DNA from: Heterobilharzia americana
Taxonomy: Eukaryota > Platyhelminthes > Trematoda > Strigeidida > Schistosomatidae
Reading direction: 5' to 3'
DNA length: 64,000 bases
NCBI GenBank assembly: GCA_944470555.2
Contig: OX104134.1
Span: forward strand, 104,402,701-104,466,700
Part shown: positions 48,301-58,946 of the stretch, one piece after another
Layout: each line of letters opens with the position of its first letter
Numbering within the stretch: position 1 is the first letter of the stretch
Notes under the pieces: generated by a model
Told to the model about the DNA's origin: nothing
Database searches by the model: none
Seen by the model: the letters and a program-made list of their open reading frames with translations, nothing else
Made by a program: the position numbers and the translations under genes

Positions 48301-51300
48301 GACTTATACATATTGTCTACTATAAAACAATAAACGTTTTCGTCTATTCATCTTCATAACTTATCATCAAAATCTACATTTATAGAACCAAATTTATTAA
48401 CAATGTAGCAATCAGGTTTGTAGAAAATTTATTTTAAAACGGATCCAAAATGATGATCAGATTGATTTCCGTTTGTAGATGATAGCATGAATTATGTATA
48501 TACGCCGACTGTGGTGACTAATTGAGTGTAGATTGGTGTCAGATGACCGATGACCAATCATAGTAAATGTACACCACGCGGGAAGGAGAATTACTATTGA
48601 AGTTCAAAGTTACATTCTGTCGGGTAAGTGAAGCACAAACGAAATGTGACTAGATGTTTGGCATCAAGATCAAAAACAATTTGCTCTAAGGAACTACGAG
48701 TCTTCTAGGATATTTTAAGGGAAAACGAATATATCCTGACAAGTTTATGAAAATAGATATTGCCTACAATGTTCTAAAATACGATCTGATGAGAGTGCAG
48801 AAATCTGTTTCTGCGATTCGAATGAAATTTTGTGACGTCTAACTGGATCAATAAACAGAACATTCTACTCAGGATGTTTGGGCTTATTCTTTAGTTACAT
48901 CTTATTGTTCAGTCCGGAACTTAGAGATGCCTCACCTCATTTGAGCTCATCGTCATGCATATAACAACTCAACTGTTTCTGTGAAACAAGTTGCATAGGA
49001 CGCAAAATCAGGAAATTCCGTTTCAAGATATAAGAACACCTACGAGGTAGGAAAGCAAAGGATGAGGTCAAATTCGCTAGAAGTTCTAAATTAGCACATC
49101 TGGTTAACACCGGACATTACACAGATAGTGACAAAGCTTTAACTGTGATACACTGCGTTCCGAGGATTCATCACCATCATTCATCAAATCAACATAGGAC
49201 CAGGCATTAATGTGTAACCTTCCAAGTTGCCACACCTCATATCAGCACATCAAGTAACAAAGCAACAAAATGGAAGATGAAAAAGGAAAGAAAAACCGCC
49301 GAAAAAGAAGCAGAAAGAAGTAAAAGAGAGGGAGGAGGAATGAGATAATGGTGACATTAATAACAGCGGTCAAGATGAGGATAATGTGTGTATACATCTG
49401 CGCCACTGACATCGGTTCTCAACCATATCACCTAGAGTATCCAACCACTGGTTTCTCTTGTTCCACAGATCCCAACCGGATAGTCTGCATCGCCCTACAT
49501 AGCTCAGACCAACAGTCAAAGTCTTCATGCATTGATGTCATGTTTTATTATGGCCGCCCTGAGCCTATTTCCAGCAGCCTAAACCTACTTCGCCCAACAT
49601 TGTGCGACGAGGCAGACGACGGTGGCTAGACATAAATAACACATGTCCTTACTATGCCAGTCGATGAGGGTTTACAACCGCATCAACTGGCTTACCTCTC
49701 CTGCCTAGAACTCTACGCCTGACTTCTGCGTTACTCACACGGTGGCACCATGAAACATGGCACATGCTACGAAGGCAACGGTGGTCAAACACCTGAAGCC
49801 TTCTCATGTCTTCTACATTTAATGGCCATGTTGCACAGCTATACAGTAGAGCAAAGCCGACTGCAGCACAGTGCACTTGACCCTTAATAGACAATCGGAT
49901 ATCACGGCGGCGCCACAGATGATGTAAGTTAGTAAAGGCCAATCAAACCTTTTGTATTTGTGTAGAGATTTTGTCGGTCACTAACTAATCCAGCATGGTG
50001 GATCCGACTTCCCAAGTAAGTTAGCCGGGGCATTGTTGAAGATCAGTCCTGGAGCGACAATTTGCATTTGGGTGGCGAGAAACGCATCTCAAACATCCCA
50101 AATTGCTACTCAATGAGTCCGGAAGACTCGAAATCCTGTCAGCGTCTTCTTCTAACAGGACTATATCATCTGTGTATTCAAGGTCAACCAAAAGTTTTCC
50201 TTTGATTAGTTCGATCCCTGTGTAGTCAGATTGCGAGAGGGAGACCTCCACGAGAACATCTATGATAAAAGTGAATGAGAATGGAGAGAGTTGGTATTCT
50301 TGACGGACATCACTCAACGTACACAGCTCACTAGACATCACACCATAGACTCTAATACGCCCATAGGTGTTTGAGTAAAGAGCCTTCAATAAGGTGATGT
50401 ACATGCAAGGTACCCCCTTCACTAAGACACTACCGTAAGACTTCTCGATCAATGGAGTCAAATGCCGCCTTCAGGTCGAGAAATACAGCTAGTATCGGGC
50501 GTCGGTAGAGTGTCTGTGTTCCAGAACCCGGTGGTGTGAATATCTGGTCGATACACCCACGGTCAGGTGTGAAGCCTGTCCGGCTTTCTCGGACTTGCTG
50601 TTCCCGAACTCTACTTAGACGTTTGGTGATTACAGAACCCAGAACCTAAGACACTACGTTCGCCACGCTTATTCCTTTGTGGTTATCACAAGAGAACTTC
50701 CCGTCTTTCTTGAAGACTGAGATAATCAGTGACTGAGATCAGTCAGAGGGGATCATACTTAGCTTTCATACACCAGTTAACACTTCAGTTATTTTGACTA
50801 GAAACACTCTACCACTGTCCTTATATACCTCAGGAACTAGTTTGTCTGGTCCTGCTGTCCTTTCTCGTTTCACATTAACTACCGCTTTCTCGACTTTTAC
50901 AAGTGTTTCGGGTCCTATCTCAATGTTTCATTCAGGGTCTGACTTGATAGTGGGCAACTCAATAGTAACCGGAGGCCAGTTGAAACTGTTCCTCGAAGTG
51001 TTCTTCCCATCGTTCAAGTCGTCTCCGGTGCGAGTGAATTGCAGACACATCCTTCTCCGCTATAGTCTTACTAACCACTGACTTTTTCTCTCCAGTTTCC
51101 TTAATAAGTCTAAATAATTGTCTACTGTTACGCATTGCCGCTGCCATCTCTTTAGCTTTTGCTCACCACTAGTGTTTGTGATCACTGTGTAGACGTTTTG
51201 TCAGTCTACATTTGAATTGCATTCATGTGCATCCATTAATTCAAAAGAAGCCAATGGTATCCACCGGCCCTTTTTAACCACTCATTGAGAGTCGGTTACA

Positions 51301-54300
51301 GTCTTCAACGTTGTTTTCACATTGCATTGCAGATGGCACCAAGCTTCTTCTGGGTGAGTGATAGTGTTGTGTTCCGATAACTGCCAAGCCAGTTTCTCAC
51401 TGAAAGCAGCCTTAGTGCTGTGATTGTTGAACTGCACTGGTAATGGTCTTGTTGCTAGTTTTTCTACTTTCTTCGACACGCAGATGAGGCCTCTAACACT
51501 TGATACCTATTTACGCCTTCGAATAACTGAAGCTGGGGCCATAAGATTAACTAAGCCTCAGCTTTTTATTCATAAAAACATCCAAGTTATACTCCCCTCC
51601 TGACTTTTAACTGACTGAATACTACTTTTATGTTACCGTCTTTCTTAAGCTTTTGATTTTCCATTCCCTTAATTCTTGTTTTAAAATTTTCAGCTAGATT
51701 TTCCTCAATTTCTCTCACCTTATCCTAATAAACCTTTAGGATTCTGTCAGAATTTTCCACACTGCAGTCAGCGAAGTTACTACTGAGCTATTCGGGCCGA
51801 CTTGCCGATGAGTGCCTCCAAGTACGAAACCTAGGTCCAAGGCTAGCTTCTAATCGTCTCCAACCAACTAAAACCTATCAAAGTGCACTGAGATGGTCAG
51901 CCTCCCAGTTTAGTGACCAAACTGCAAAATGATCGATAGAATTCGGTTTGGATTAGACAACATGAGACTGCTCTCCAATGACCAATGAATGTATTAAAAA
52001 CCAGCCTAACAGGAGGACTGGACAATCGCAGCCCAAATAGCTCAGTGGTCATGTCACTAACTACAACACTGAGTGATACGGGTTTGAATCACACAGGAGC
52101 CATCAGTTCCCTCAAGGTCGTACATACGCCTTGTTGACAAGTGCATGAAGTCTAGGTTCGGGGCTTCCTGGAGATTACACCAACCAACTAAAATACTGAG
52201 TATCAAACTACTATGTATTGCCCCATGGCTGTAAATAGAGCACGTCACACATTTTGAGACACTCACTGTCTTGTGGGATTGGAGTGAACAACAATGAAGC
52301 TAAAAGCAGAAGACTAACAGTGAAACTGATCCTGCTAATGAGGTCGCGAATCTATATCCGCTGATATGTCTACTAGATGACACATGATGAGTGATTTCCT
52401 GGCTTGATAGAAAGCTAAAAATTAACAAACTAAGAAATAACCATGGGGTCATCAACTGCCTTTATAGACGGCATAGGAAATTAAAAACCACTTGGTCGAG
52501 GTTTTTGGAACACTAGGAATAAGCGATAGGAAACGGCAGAGAAATAACTCAGATTCTATTATACTGACTTATACATATTGTCTACTATAAAACAATAAAC
52601 GTTTTCGTCTATTCATCTTCATAACTTATCATCAAAATCTACATTTATAGAACCAAATTTATTAACAATGTAGCAATCAGGTTTGTAGAAAATTTATTTT
52701 AAAACGGATCCAAAATGATGATCAGATTGATTTCCGTTTGTAGATGATAGCATGAATTATGTATATACGCCGACTGTGGTGACTAATTGAGTGTAGATTG
52801 GTGTCAGATGACCGATGACCAATCATAGTAAATGTACACCACGCGGGAAGGAGAATTACTATTGAAGTTCAAAGTTACATTCTGTCGGGTAAGTGAAGCA
52901 CAAACGAAATGTGACTAGATGTTTGGCATCAAGATCAAAAACAATTTGCTCTAAGGAACTACGAGTCTTCTAGGATATTTTAAGGGAAAACGAATATATC
53001 CTGACAAGTTTATGAAAATAGATATTGCCTACAATGTTCTAAAATACGATCTGATGAGAGTGCAGAAATCTGTTTCTGCGATTCGAATGAAATTTTGTGA
53101 CGTCTAACTGGATCAATAAACAGAACATTCTACTCAGGATGTTTGGGCTTATTCTTTAGTTACATCTTATTGTTCAGTCCGGAACTTAGAGATGCCTCAC
53201 CTCATTTGAGCTCATCGTCATGCATATAACAACTCAACTGTTTCTGTGAAACAAGTTGCATAGGACGCAAAATCAGGAAATTCCGTTTCAAGATATAAGA
53301 ACACCTACGAGGTAGGAAAGCAAAGGATGAGGTCAAATTCGCTAGAAGTTCTAAATTAGCACATCTGGTTAACACCGGACATTACACAGATAGTGACAAA
53401 GCTTTAACTGTGATACACTGCGTTCCGAGGATTCATCACCATCATTCATCAAATCAACATAGGACCAGGCATTAATGTGTAACCTTCCAAGTTGCCACAC
53501 CTCATATCAGCACATCAAGTAACAAAGCAACAAAATGGAAGATGAAAAAGGAAAGAAAAACCGCCGAAAAAGAAGCAGAAAGAAGTAAAAGAGAGGGAGG
53601 AGGAATGAGATAATGGTGACATTAATAACAGCGGTCAAGATGAGGATAATGTGTGTATACATCTGCGCCACTGACATCGGTTCTCAACCATATCACCTAG
53701 AGTATCCAACCACTGGTTTCTCTTGTTCCACAGATCCCAACCGGATAGTCTGCATCGCCCTACATAGCTCAGACCAACAGTCAAAGTCTTCATGCATTGA
53801 TGTCATGTTTTATTATGGCCGCCCTGAGCCTATTTCCAGCAGCCTAAACCTACTTCGCCCAACATTGTGCGACGAGGCAGACGACGGTGGCTAGACATAA
53901 ATAACACATGTCCTTACTATGCCAGTCGATGAGGGTTTACAACCGCATCAACTGGCTTACCTCTCCTGCCTAGAACTCTACGCCTGACTTCTGCGTTACT
54001 CACACGGTGGCACCATGAAACATGGCACATGCTACGAAGGCAACGGTGGTCAAACACCTGAAGCCTTCTCATGTCTTCTACATTTAATGGCCATGTTGCA
54101 CAGCTATACAGTAGAGCAAAGCCGACTGCAGCACAGTGCACTTGACCCTTAATAGACAATCGGATATCACGGCGGCGCCACAGATGATGTAAGTTAGTAA
54201 AGGCCAATCAAACCTTTTGTATTTGTGTAGAGATTTTGTCGGTCACTAACTAATCCAGCATGGTGGATCCGACTTCCCAAGTAAGTTAGCCGGGGCATTG

Positions 54301-57300
54301 TTGAAGATCAGTCCTGGAGCGACAATTTGCATTTGGGTGGCGAGAAACGCATCTCAAACATCCCAAATTGCTACTCAATGAGTCCGGAAGACTCGAAATC
54401 CTGTCAGCGTCTTCTTCTAACAGGACTATATCATCTGTGTATTCAAGGTCAACCAAAAGTTTTCCTTTGATTAGTTCGATCCCTGTGTAGTCAGATTGCG
54501 AGAGGGAGACCTCCACGAGAACATCTATGATAAAAGTGAATGAGAATGGAGAGAGTTGGTATTCTTGACGGACATCACTCAACGTACACAGCTCACTAGA
54601 CATCACACCATAGACTCTAATACGCCCATAGGTGTTTGAGTAAAGAGCCTTCAATAAGGTGATGTACATGCAAGGTACCCCCTTCACTAAGACACTACCG
54701 TAAGACTTCTCGATCAATGGAGTCAAATGCCGCCTTCAGGTCGAGAAATACAGCTAGTATCGGGCGTCGGTAGAGTGTCTGTGTTCCAGAACCCGGTGGT
54801 GTGAATATCTGGTCGATACACCCACGGTCAGGTGTGAAGCCTGTCCGGCTTTCTCGGACTTGCTGTTCCCGAACTCTACTTAGACGTTTGGTGATTACAG
54901 AACCCAGAACCTAAGACACTACGTTCGCCACGCTTATTCCTTTGTGGTTATCACAAGAGAACTTCCCGTCTTTCTTGAAGACTGAGATAATCAGTGACTG
55001 AGATCAGTCAGAGGGGATCATACTTAGCTTTCATACACCAGTTAACACTTCAGTTATTTTGACTAGAAACACTCTACCACTGTCCTTATATACCTCAGGA
55101 ACTAGTTTGTCTGGTCCTGCTGTCCTTTCTCGTTTCACATTAACTACCGCTTTCTCGACTTTTACAAGTGTTTCGGGTCCTATCTCAATGTTTCATTCAG
55201 GGTCTGACTTGATAGTGGGCAACTCAATAGTAACCGGAGGCCAGTTGAAACTGTTCCTCGAAGTGTTCTTCCCATCGTTCAAGTCGTCTCCGGTGCGAGT
55301 GAATTGCAGACACATCCTTCTCCGCTATAGTCTTACTAACCACTGACTTTTTCTCTCCAGTTTCCTTAATAAGTCTAAATAATTGTCTACTGTTACGCAT
55401 TGCCGCTGCCATCTCTTTAGCTTTTGCTCACCACTAGTGTTTGTGATCACTGTGTAGACGTTTTGTCAGTCTACATTTGAATTGCATTCATGTGCATCCA
55501 TTAATTCAAAAGAAGCCAATGGTATCCACCGGCCCTTTTTAACCACTCATTGAGAGTCGGTTACAGTCTTCAACGTTTTCACATTGCATTGCAGATGGCA
55601 CCAAGCTTCTTCTGGGTGAGTGATAGTGTTGTGTTCCGATAACTGCCAAGCCAGTTTCTCACTGAAAGCAGCCTTAGTGCTGTGATTGTTGAACTGCACT
55701 GGTAATGGTCTTGTTGCTAGTTTTTCTACTTTCTTCGACACGCAGATGAGGCCTCTAACACTTGATACCTATTTACGCCTTCGAATAACTGAAGCTGGGG
55801 CCATAAGATTAACTAAGCCTCAGCTTTTTATTCATAAAAACATCCAAGTTATACTCCCCTCCTGACTTTTAACTGACTGAATACTACTTTTATGTTAGCG
55901 TCTTTCTTAAGCTTTTGATTTTCCATTCCCTTAATTCTTGTTTTAAAATTTTCAGCTAGATTTTCCTCAATTTCTCTCACCTTATCCTAATAAACCTTTA
56001 GGATTCTGTCAGAATTTTCCACACAGTTCCTTTGTCATTCACATCGTCATTATTGTTATCGTACTATATTGATTATTTCATATTTTAACTATTTTGATGA
56101 AATACGCATTCTATTTCTATCCTTCTGGCGAGTTCATGTCACATACTGTATTAAGCACACCCGACAACACAACTCTGAACTTCAATAGTAATTCTCCTTC
56201 CCGCGTGGTGTACATTTACTATGATTGATCATCAGTCATCTGACACCAATCTACACTCAATTAGTCACCACAGTCGGCGTATATACATAATTCATGCCAT
56301 CATCTACAAACGGAAATCAATCTGATCATCATTTTGGATCCGTTTTAAAATAAATTTTCTACAAACCTGATTGCTACATTGTTAATAAATTTGGTCCCGT
56401 AGAACCTGACGGAGTCACGTAAAAAATTCCTTTTGCTCATGTATGACTTTTAATATATGAAATGATAATCACTCTGTTTGAAATCATACTTAGTTTCACT
56501 TCACTCTTATTCCGGTCTTTTCCCATCACTATAGGAAATTTTATTTTTGTAAGATATGATAACTTGAATAAGTTAATTTGAGGATCACCGTTGCGTGCAC
56601 CGGTCATATAACACATCCAATTACGGAAGCCGTCTTTTGATAATTATTCACCGAATAAACAAGCAGGGTAGTCAAAACATAGCTGATGTTAAGTGTACAG
56701 GTGATCAGTAGAGAACCAAATGAAAATTTTAGAAGTCATCGATCACAGTACTGTGAACTGTAATGATATCATGTCACACTGAAGCACATAAAATGTCTTG
56801 AAACAAAGACATTTGAAATCGCCTTAAAAATTCAAGTTGATATTTTTCAAGTGCTTGTCCATAATTCCATACAAGTTGCTTGTACATCAAACTAAAAACT
56901 TACATGAACCATTCGACTGAGGAGGACCGTATTGCTTCTTCTGACCACCACGAACAGGTCGTCCACTACCCTGAACAGATGTTATTGCATTTGGGGAGGT
57001 CTGGTATTCGGCTTTTTGAGCATTTGGAGGTTTCATGGCTTTTATTTCCACCTACAACATCTTAAGGATAAGGGCCAACACCTCACCTGTTTTCCATTTA
57101 AGTTTAAATAGTGTAGTCGGATAAGATTCCTAACCACCTCTTCATCGTCGAAACCAACAAATGCAAAACCTTAAGTCTATCTAGTAGTTATTCATAAGGA
57201 TTACCTCTATGCCGCTGCTTAGTTTGGCCTGCCAGTAAGTTAACGTCAGTAACCTGCAAATACATGTATAGAGGAAGAAAGACAAACCCTTCCGTAACTG

Positions 57301-57761
57301 GAGAAGAAGTCTCTGATTATATTCTCATCATGATCAAAAGCGATGCCACCAACGAATACCTTAAGGCTACGACGATTCTAAACACCGAATAAATAGAAAA
57401 TGAAAGCTTACTTTTCCCTTCATATTAACATTACATCTCTTAGGATCAACTTCTTTAAGGTCGATTAAATGAGGTTTCTGTTTTAATACCCAGTCTACAG
57501 ACTCATCATTCTTAAACTTGACGTAGCCAAAACCCCTTGATCGACCTGTTCTGTTGTCCATCATTACTGTTGATTCTTCGATATCTCCAAACTTTGAAAA
57601 GTATAATTTGAGAGAGTCTATATGAATGAGTCATTAAAATAAGGGCAGTACCATTGGTTGTCGACTGATGAAGCCCTCCCACAAATAGTTTCCTAGCAAA
57701 AAACGTAAAACAGCAGTCGTAAAGATTACCCGACTTCATTGCCCTGAGAATCGATAGACAT
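45056..57761 (-). CDS. DAZAP1: DAZAP1/Hrb27C-like two-RRM RNA-binding protein
   Basis: Eight exons: 57730-57761, 57652-57692, 57412-57617, 57288-57377, 57205-57253, 57087-57169, 56904-57051, 45056-45333. All phases agree and give 308 residues. The ATG at 57761 is the first in-frame Met after a stop at about 57804. RRM1: RNP2 KLFVGGL (12-18) and RNP1 RGFGYVKF (52-59). RRM2: RNP2 VFVGGI (100-105) and RNP1 RGFAFVGF (139-146), closing with LNLNGKQVEIKAMKP. The lead NEVGKLFVGGL and NLNGKQVEIK are characteristic of DAZAP1/Hrb27C rather than Musashi. The tail is W/N/G/P-rich. The family binds mRNA and acts in splicing, transport and translational control. Introns 1-6 are 34-37 nt; intron 7 is 11,570 bp and filled with retroelements. 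The tail is shorter than in human DAZAP1 (407 residues), so more 3' exons may exist. Confidence 0.85.
45430..45600 (-). mobile_element. CTGAGGA-type hammerhead-like SINE, degenerate
   Basis: On the minus strand: B-box-like 'cttgttcaacc' (about 45550-45540), 'gtgcactgctcaggagttcc' (about 45522-45503), and a stem II of TTCCAaactGGAA. The first core block is CTCAGGA (45509-45515) and GAAA is lost. Same family as 23565-23660 and 26055-26250. A second tRNA-like motif ('gagttcgaattt') lies on plus near 45601. Confidence 0.5.
46010..46125 (-). mobile_element. tRNA-like SINE with CTGAGGA block
   Basis: On the minus strand, A-box 'gtggctcagtgaattacg' (46117-46100) and B-box 'agacttcgaacccca' (about 46072-46058) precede CTGAGGA at 46042-46048. 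Stem II and GAAA are missing. Same family as 26055-26250. Confidence 0.5.
46575..46645 (-). mobile_element. Degenerate tRNA-like SINE head
   Basis: The minus strand reads 'gggggctgtggctcgttggt' (A-box-like) and 'gatgggttaaccgatg' (B-box-like). Only the head is visible. Confidence 0.35.
46680..47620 (+). mobile_element. RTE-b remnant with SR2-like 3' UTR
   Basis: Plus strand: DVHQGCTLAPLLFN (the RT 'xxQGCxLSPxLF' motif, about 46679-46720), the linker mirrored at 16860-17140, SYGCDTTTKSGRYEELIGF (about 46998-47055), LRWLGHVLNLPRHRL-like text (47175-47222) and the 3' UTR 47390-47600. Multiple stops. Confidence 0.6.
47640..47940 (-). mobile_element. tRNA-like SINE with GTGC-type hammerhead, 3' part
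   Basis: On the minus strand, B-box 'tactggttcgaatctcac' (about 47920-47903) is followed by CTGATGA (47858-47864) with a perfect GTGC/GCAC stem II (47844-47857). GAAA has been lost (TTCC). The tail runs to about 47640. The A-box end of this same SINE is at 51771-51797, because the 3.8 kb unit 47941-51762 was inserted into it. Confidence 0.65.
47932..47940. repeat. Target-site duplication, left (CTGCAGTCA)
   Basis: The 9-mer CTGCAGTCA at 47932-47940 is repeated at 51762-51770. Removing the segment between them restores a continuous tRNA-like SINE on the minus strand, which supports an insertion event. Confidence 0.75.
47941..51762 (-). repeat. 3.82 kb duplicated unit, copy 1
   Basis: Nearly identical to 52206-56024 (offset 4265, becoming 4262 after a 3-nt indel near 51309). 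The unit has about 1.2 kb of non-RTE sequence (47941-49140), the RTE-a core, and about 300 bp after it (51457-51762). It lies in intron 7 of the DAZAP1-like gene. It has no terminal inverted repeats and no visible poly-A. Confidence 0.85.
49140..51457 (-). mobile_element. RTE-a copy in unit 1
   Basis: Almost identical to 12798-15008 (isolated substitutions and a one-base indel in an A-run near 49303). It carries the RT core with YTDD (50461-50021), the C-terminal block (49942-49652) and a longer 3' end (49141-49247) than the 12.8 kb copy. The endonuclease is missing. Inactive. Confidence 0.8.
51762..51770. repeat. Target-site duplication, right (CTGCAGTCA)
   Basis: Partner of 47932-47940. 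Confidence 0.75.
51771..51797 (-). mobile_element. A-box end of the interrupted SINE
   Basis: The minus strand reads 'cccgaatagctcagtagtaa' followed by 'cttcgc', then the target site. With 47640-47940 it forms one tRNA-like head. Confidence 0.6.
51798..52015 (+). mobile_element. GTGC-type hammerhead SINE, headless
   Basis: A near-intact hammerhead (51801-51842) followed by the family tail ('aaccaactaaaacctatcaa', 'aactgcaaaatgatcg', 'ctctccaatgaccaatgaat'), which also occurs on the minus strand at 47640-47840. The tRNA-like head is missing. Confidence 0.65.
51801..51842 (+). ncRNA. Hammerhead ribozyme, one core change
   Basis: CCGATGA at 51805-51811 (consensus CTGANGA, T to C at the second base), stem II GTGC/GTAC, GAAA at 51826-51829, stem III CC..GG, cleavage triplet GTC at 51835-51837, and stem I CTTG (51801-51804) pairing with CAAG (51838-51841). 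Only one core residue departs from consensus. Confidence 0.6.
52025..52205 (+). mobile_element. tRNA-like SINE, degenerate GTGC type
   Basis: A-box 'aatagctcagtggtcatg' (52036-52053), B-box 'acgggtttgaatcacac' (52078-52094), then 'cgccttgttgacaagtgc' and 'ggttcggggcttcctgg'. The hammerhead core reads TTGACAA. Copy 2 of the 3.8 kb unit starts immediately after it. Confidence 0.6.
52206..56024 (-). repeat. 3.82 kb duplicated unit, copy 2
   Basis: Same termini as copy 1 ('aactactatgtattg' and 'gaattttccacac'). No matching target-site duplication is seen around it (GAGTATCA on the left, AGTTCCTT on the right). It differs from copy 1 by a 3-nt deletion near 55575 and scattered bases. Confidence 0.85.
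53405..55720 (-). mobile_element. RTE-a copy in unit 2
   Basis: Same structure as 49140-51457, with the RT core at 54726-54286 and C-terminal block at 54207-53917. Inactive. Confidence 0.8.
56171..56395 (-). repeat. 225-bp inverted copy of 52652-52876
   Basis: Reverse complement of 52652-52876 and, from copy 1, of 48387-48611, with a few mismatches. The match stops abruptly at both ends. It shows that the non-RTE part of the 3.8 kb unit contains a separate repeat, and that copy 2 is flanked by a partial inverted repeat. Confidence 0.75.
56396..56903 (-). other. Intron 7 sequence, unique
   Basis: Unique AT-rich sequence between the retroelement block and exon 7. The donor GTAAGT of intron 7 starts at 56903. 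Confidence 0.6.
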
Positions 57762-58945
57762 ATCAGGCGAAGATGAAGAAATTCGCCGACCGCGCCACCA
57801 AGGTCACATAGGATTCGCAACCCGAACTTTTTTTCTTCTGACATCAGAAGCACTGAGTTGAATTCTTACTAACGTTCATTTTCATTGTCATCACTTATGT
57901 CTCATCACCAGTAAATGTCACAATTTCTTGAAAAAATTATAAATTCTAATGAATGTATTTTATAATCAGCAAGTTAAAATTTCTTTTGCTTCCTCGTTGA
58001 TAGTGCCAGAACTTCCTCTTTAATATAAATCTTTCATTCGCACCTGATCCTCTAAGGTCATCATCGAGAAACAAGGAGGAAGACTAGTAGCGGCTAATCA
58101 CTAGGTGGACATTTTTTCAGGAGTATGTGTGAAGGAGGAAAGTCGAAAATACTGTCTTCCAGTCCCGCAAGTTACACTATAAACATCCACCGTCCGTGTT
58201 ACATCCATCCGAGATGAAACCGTAACTGGTGCTCTGGAAGGAGTTCCTGCCGTTTGGAGATATTTAATTTGCAGCCAACCTAAAAGCCGTCAGGCAGCAC
58301 ACTCAGAACCCATCAGCTGAGCAGGTTGGCGAGAAATCTACCACCTGTCGGCACTAAGTAACAGTGCGCTATTGCAGAGGAATTTATTTGGCATACACTC
58401 CAATCTGTCAGGACCTCACGGAACAGCTGCAGAGCAAGATTCCCGACTGCTTTCTCTGCGAGACACACCCAACCGGTGACAATACGGGTAATTAGGTCTC
58501 TTCTGATTATTCAGTAAAAATGCATCGATTTCGGGTCCCCTTTTTCCAAAAATTGACTGTTTCAATGACCATTTGGCAACTTAGTTGCTTGGCGAAAACC
58601 TTTGGTACTGAGATGTGCCTGAATTTCTGAGGAGACATCAGTACGCTTCCGTTTCTATATAAATCTTGCCTATGAATTCCAGCAAGTATAAACTTTGAAT
58701 CCAGGACCTCCCTACGGCTAGCTCTAACCCAAAAATACTGCAAAATCTCCCCGACTGGAAGGGTGCACACCGCAAAAGTTAAACGCAGGGACTTCAGGCG
58801 TGGTATTGTGTAATTTACGGGCCCAAACCTGAAGGTTTATAAGGTGGCAAAAGAGTATGTGATATAAGCAAACTAATACGATTGTGTGTACAGATGAGAT
58901 GTTACAGATATAAGGTAAACTCAATAAGGAAACAATTGGCCTGAA
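57762..58945. other. Upstream region of the DAZAP1-like gene
   Basis: The 5' UTR and promoter of the minus-strand gene must start here. I see no clear TATA box or trans-splice acceptor. A B-box-like 'gtcctggattcaaag' (minus, about 58707) suggests a decayed SINE. Confidence 0.35.
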
Positions 58946-58946
58946 A

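Noticed and set aside
47941..51762. DNA transposon with terminal inverted repeats
   Set aside because: The two ends ('aactactatg' and 'ttttccacac') are not complementary, although an 8-9 bp target duplication fits some DNA transposons.
57367..57564. Musashi as the identity of the RRM gene
   Set aside because: RRM1 shares features with Musashi (FSKFGDI, RSRGFG), but the lead NEVGKLFVGGL and the RRM2 end NLNGKQVEIK fit DAZAP1/Hrb27C better. Full alignment would settle it.
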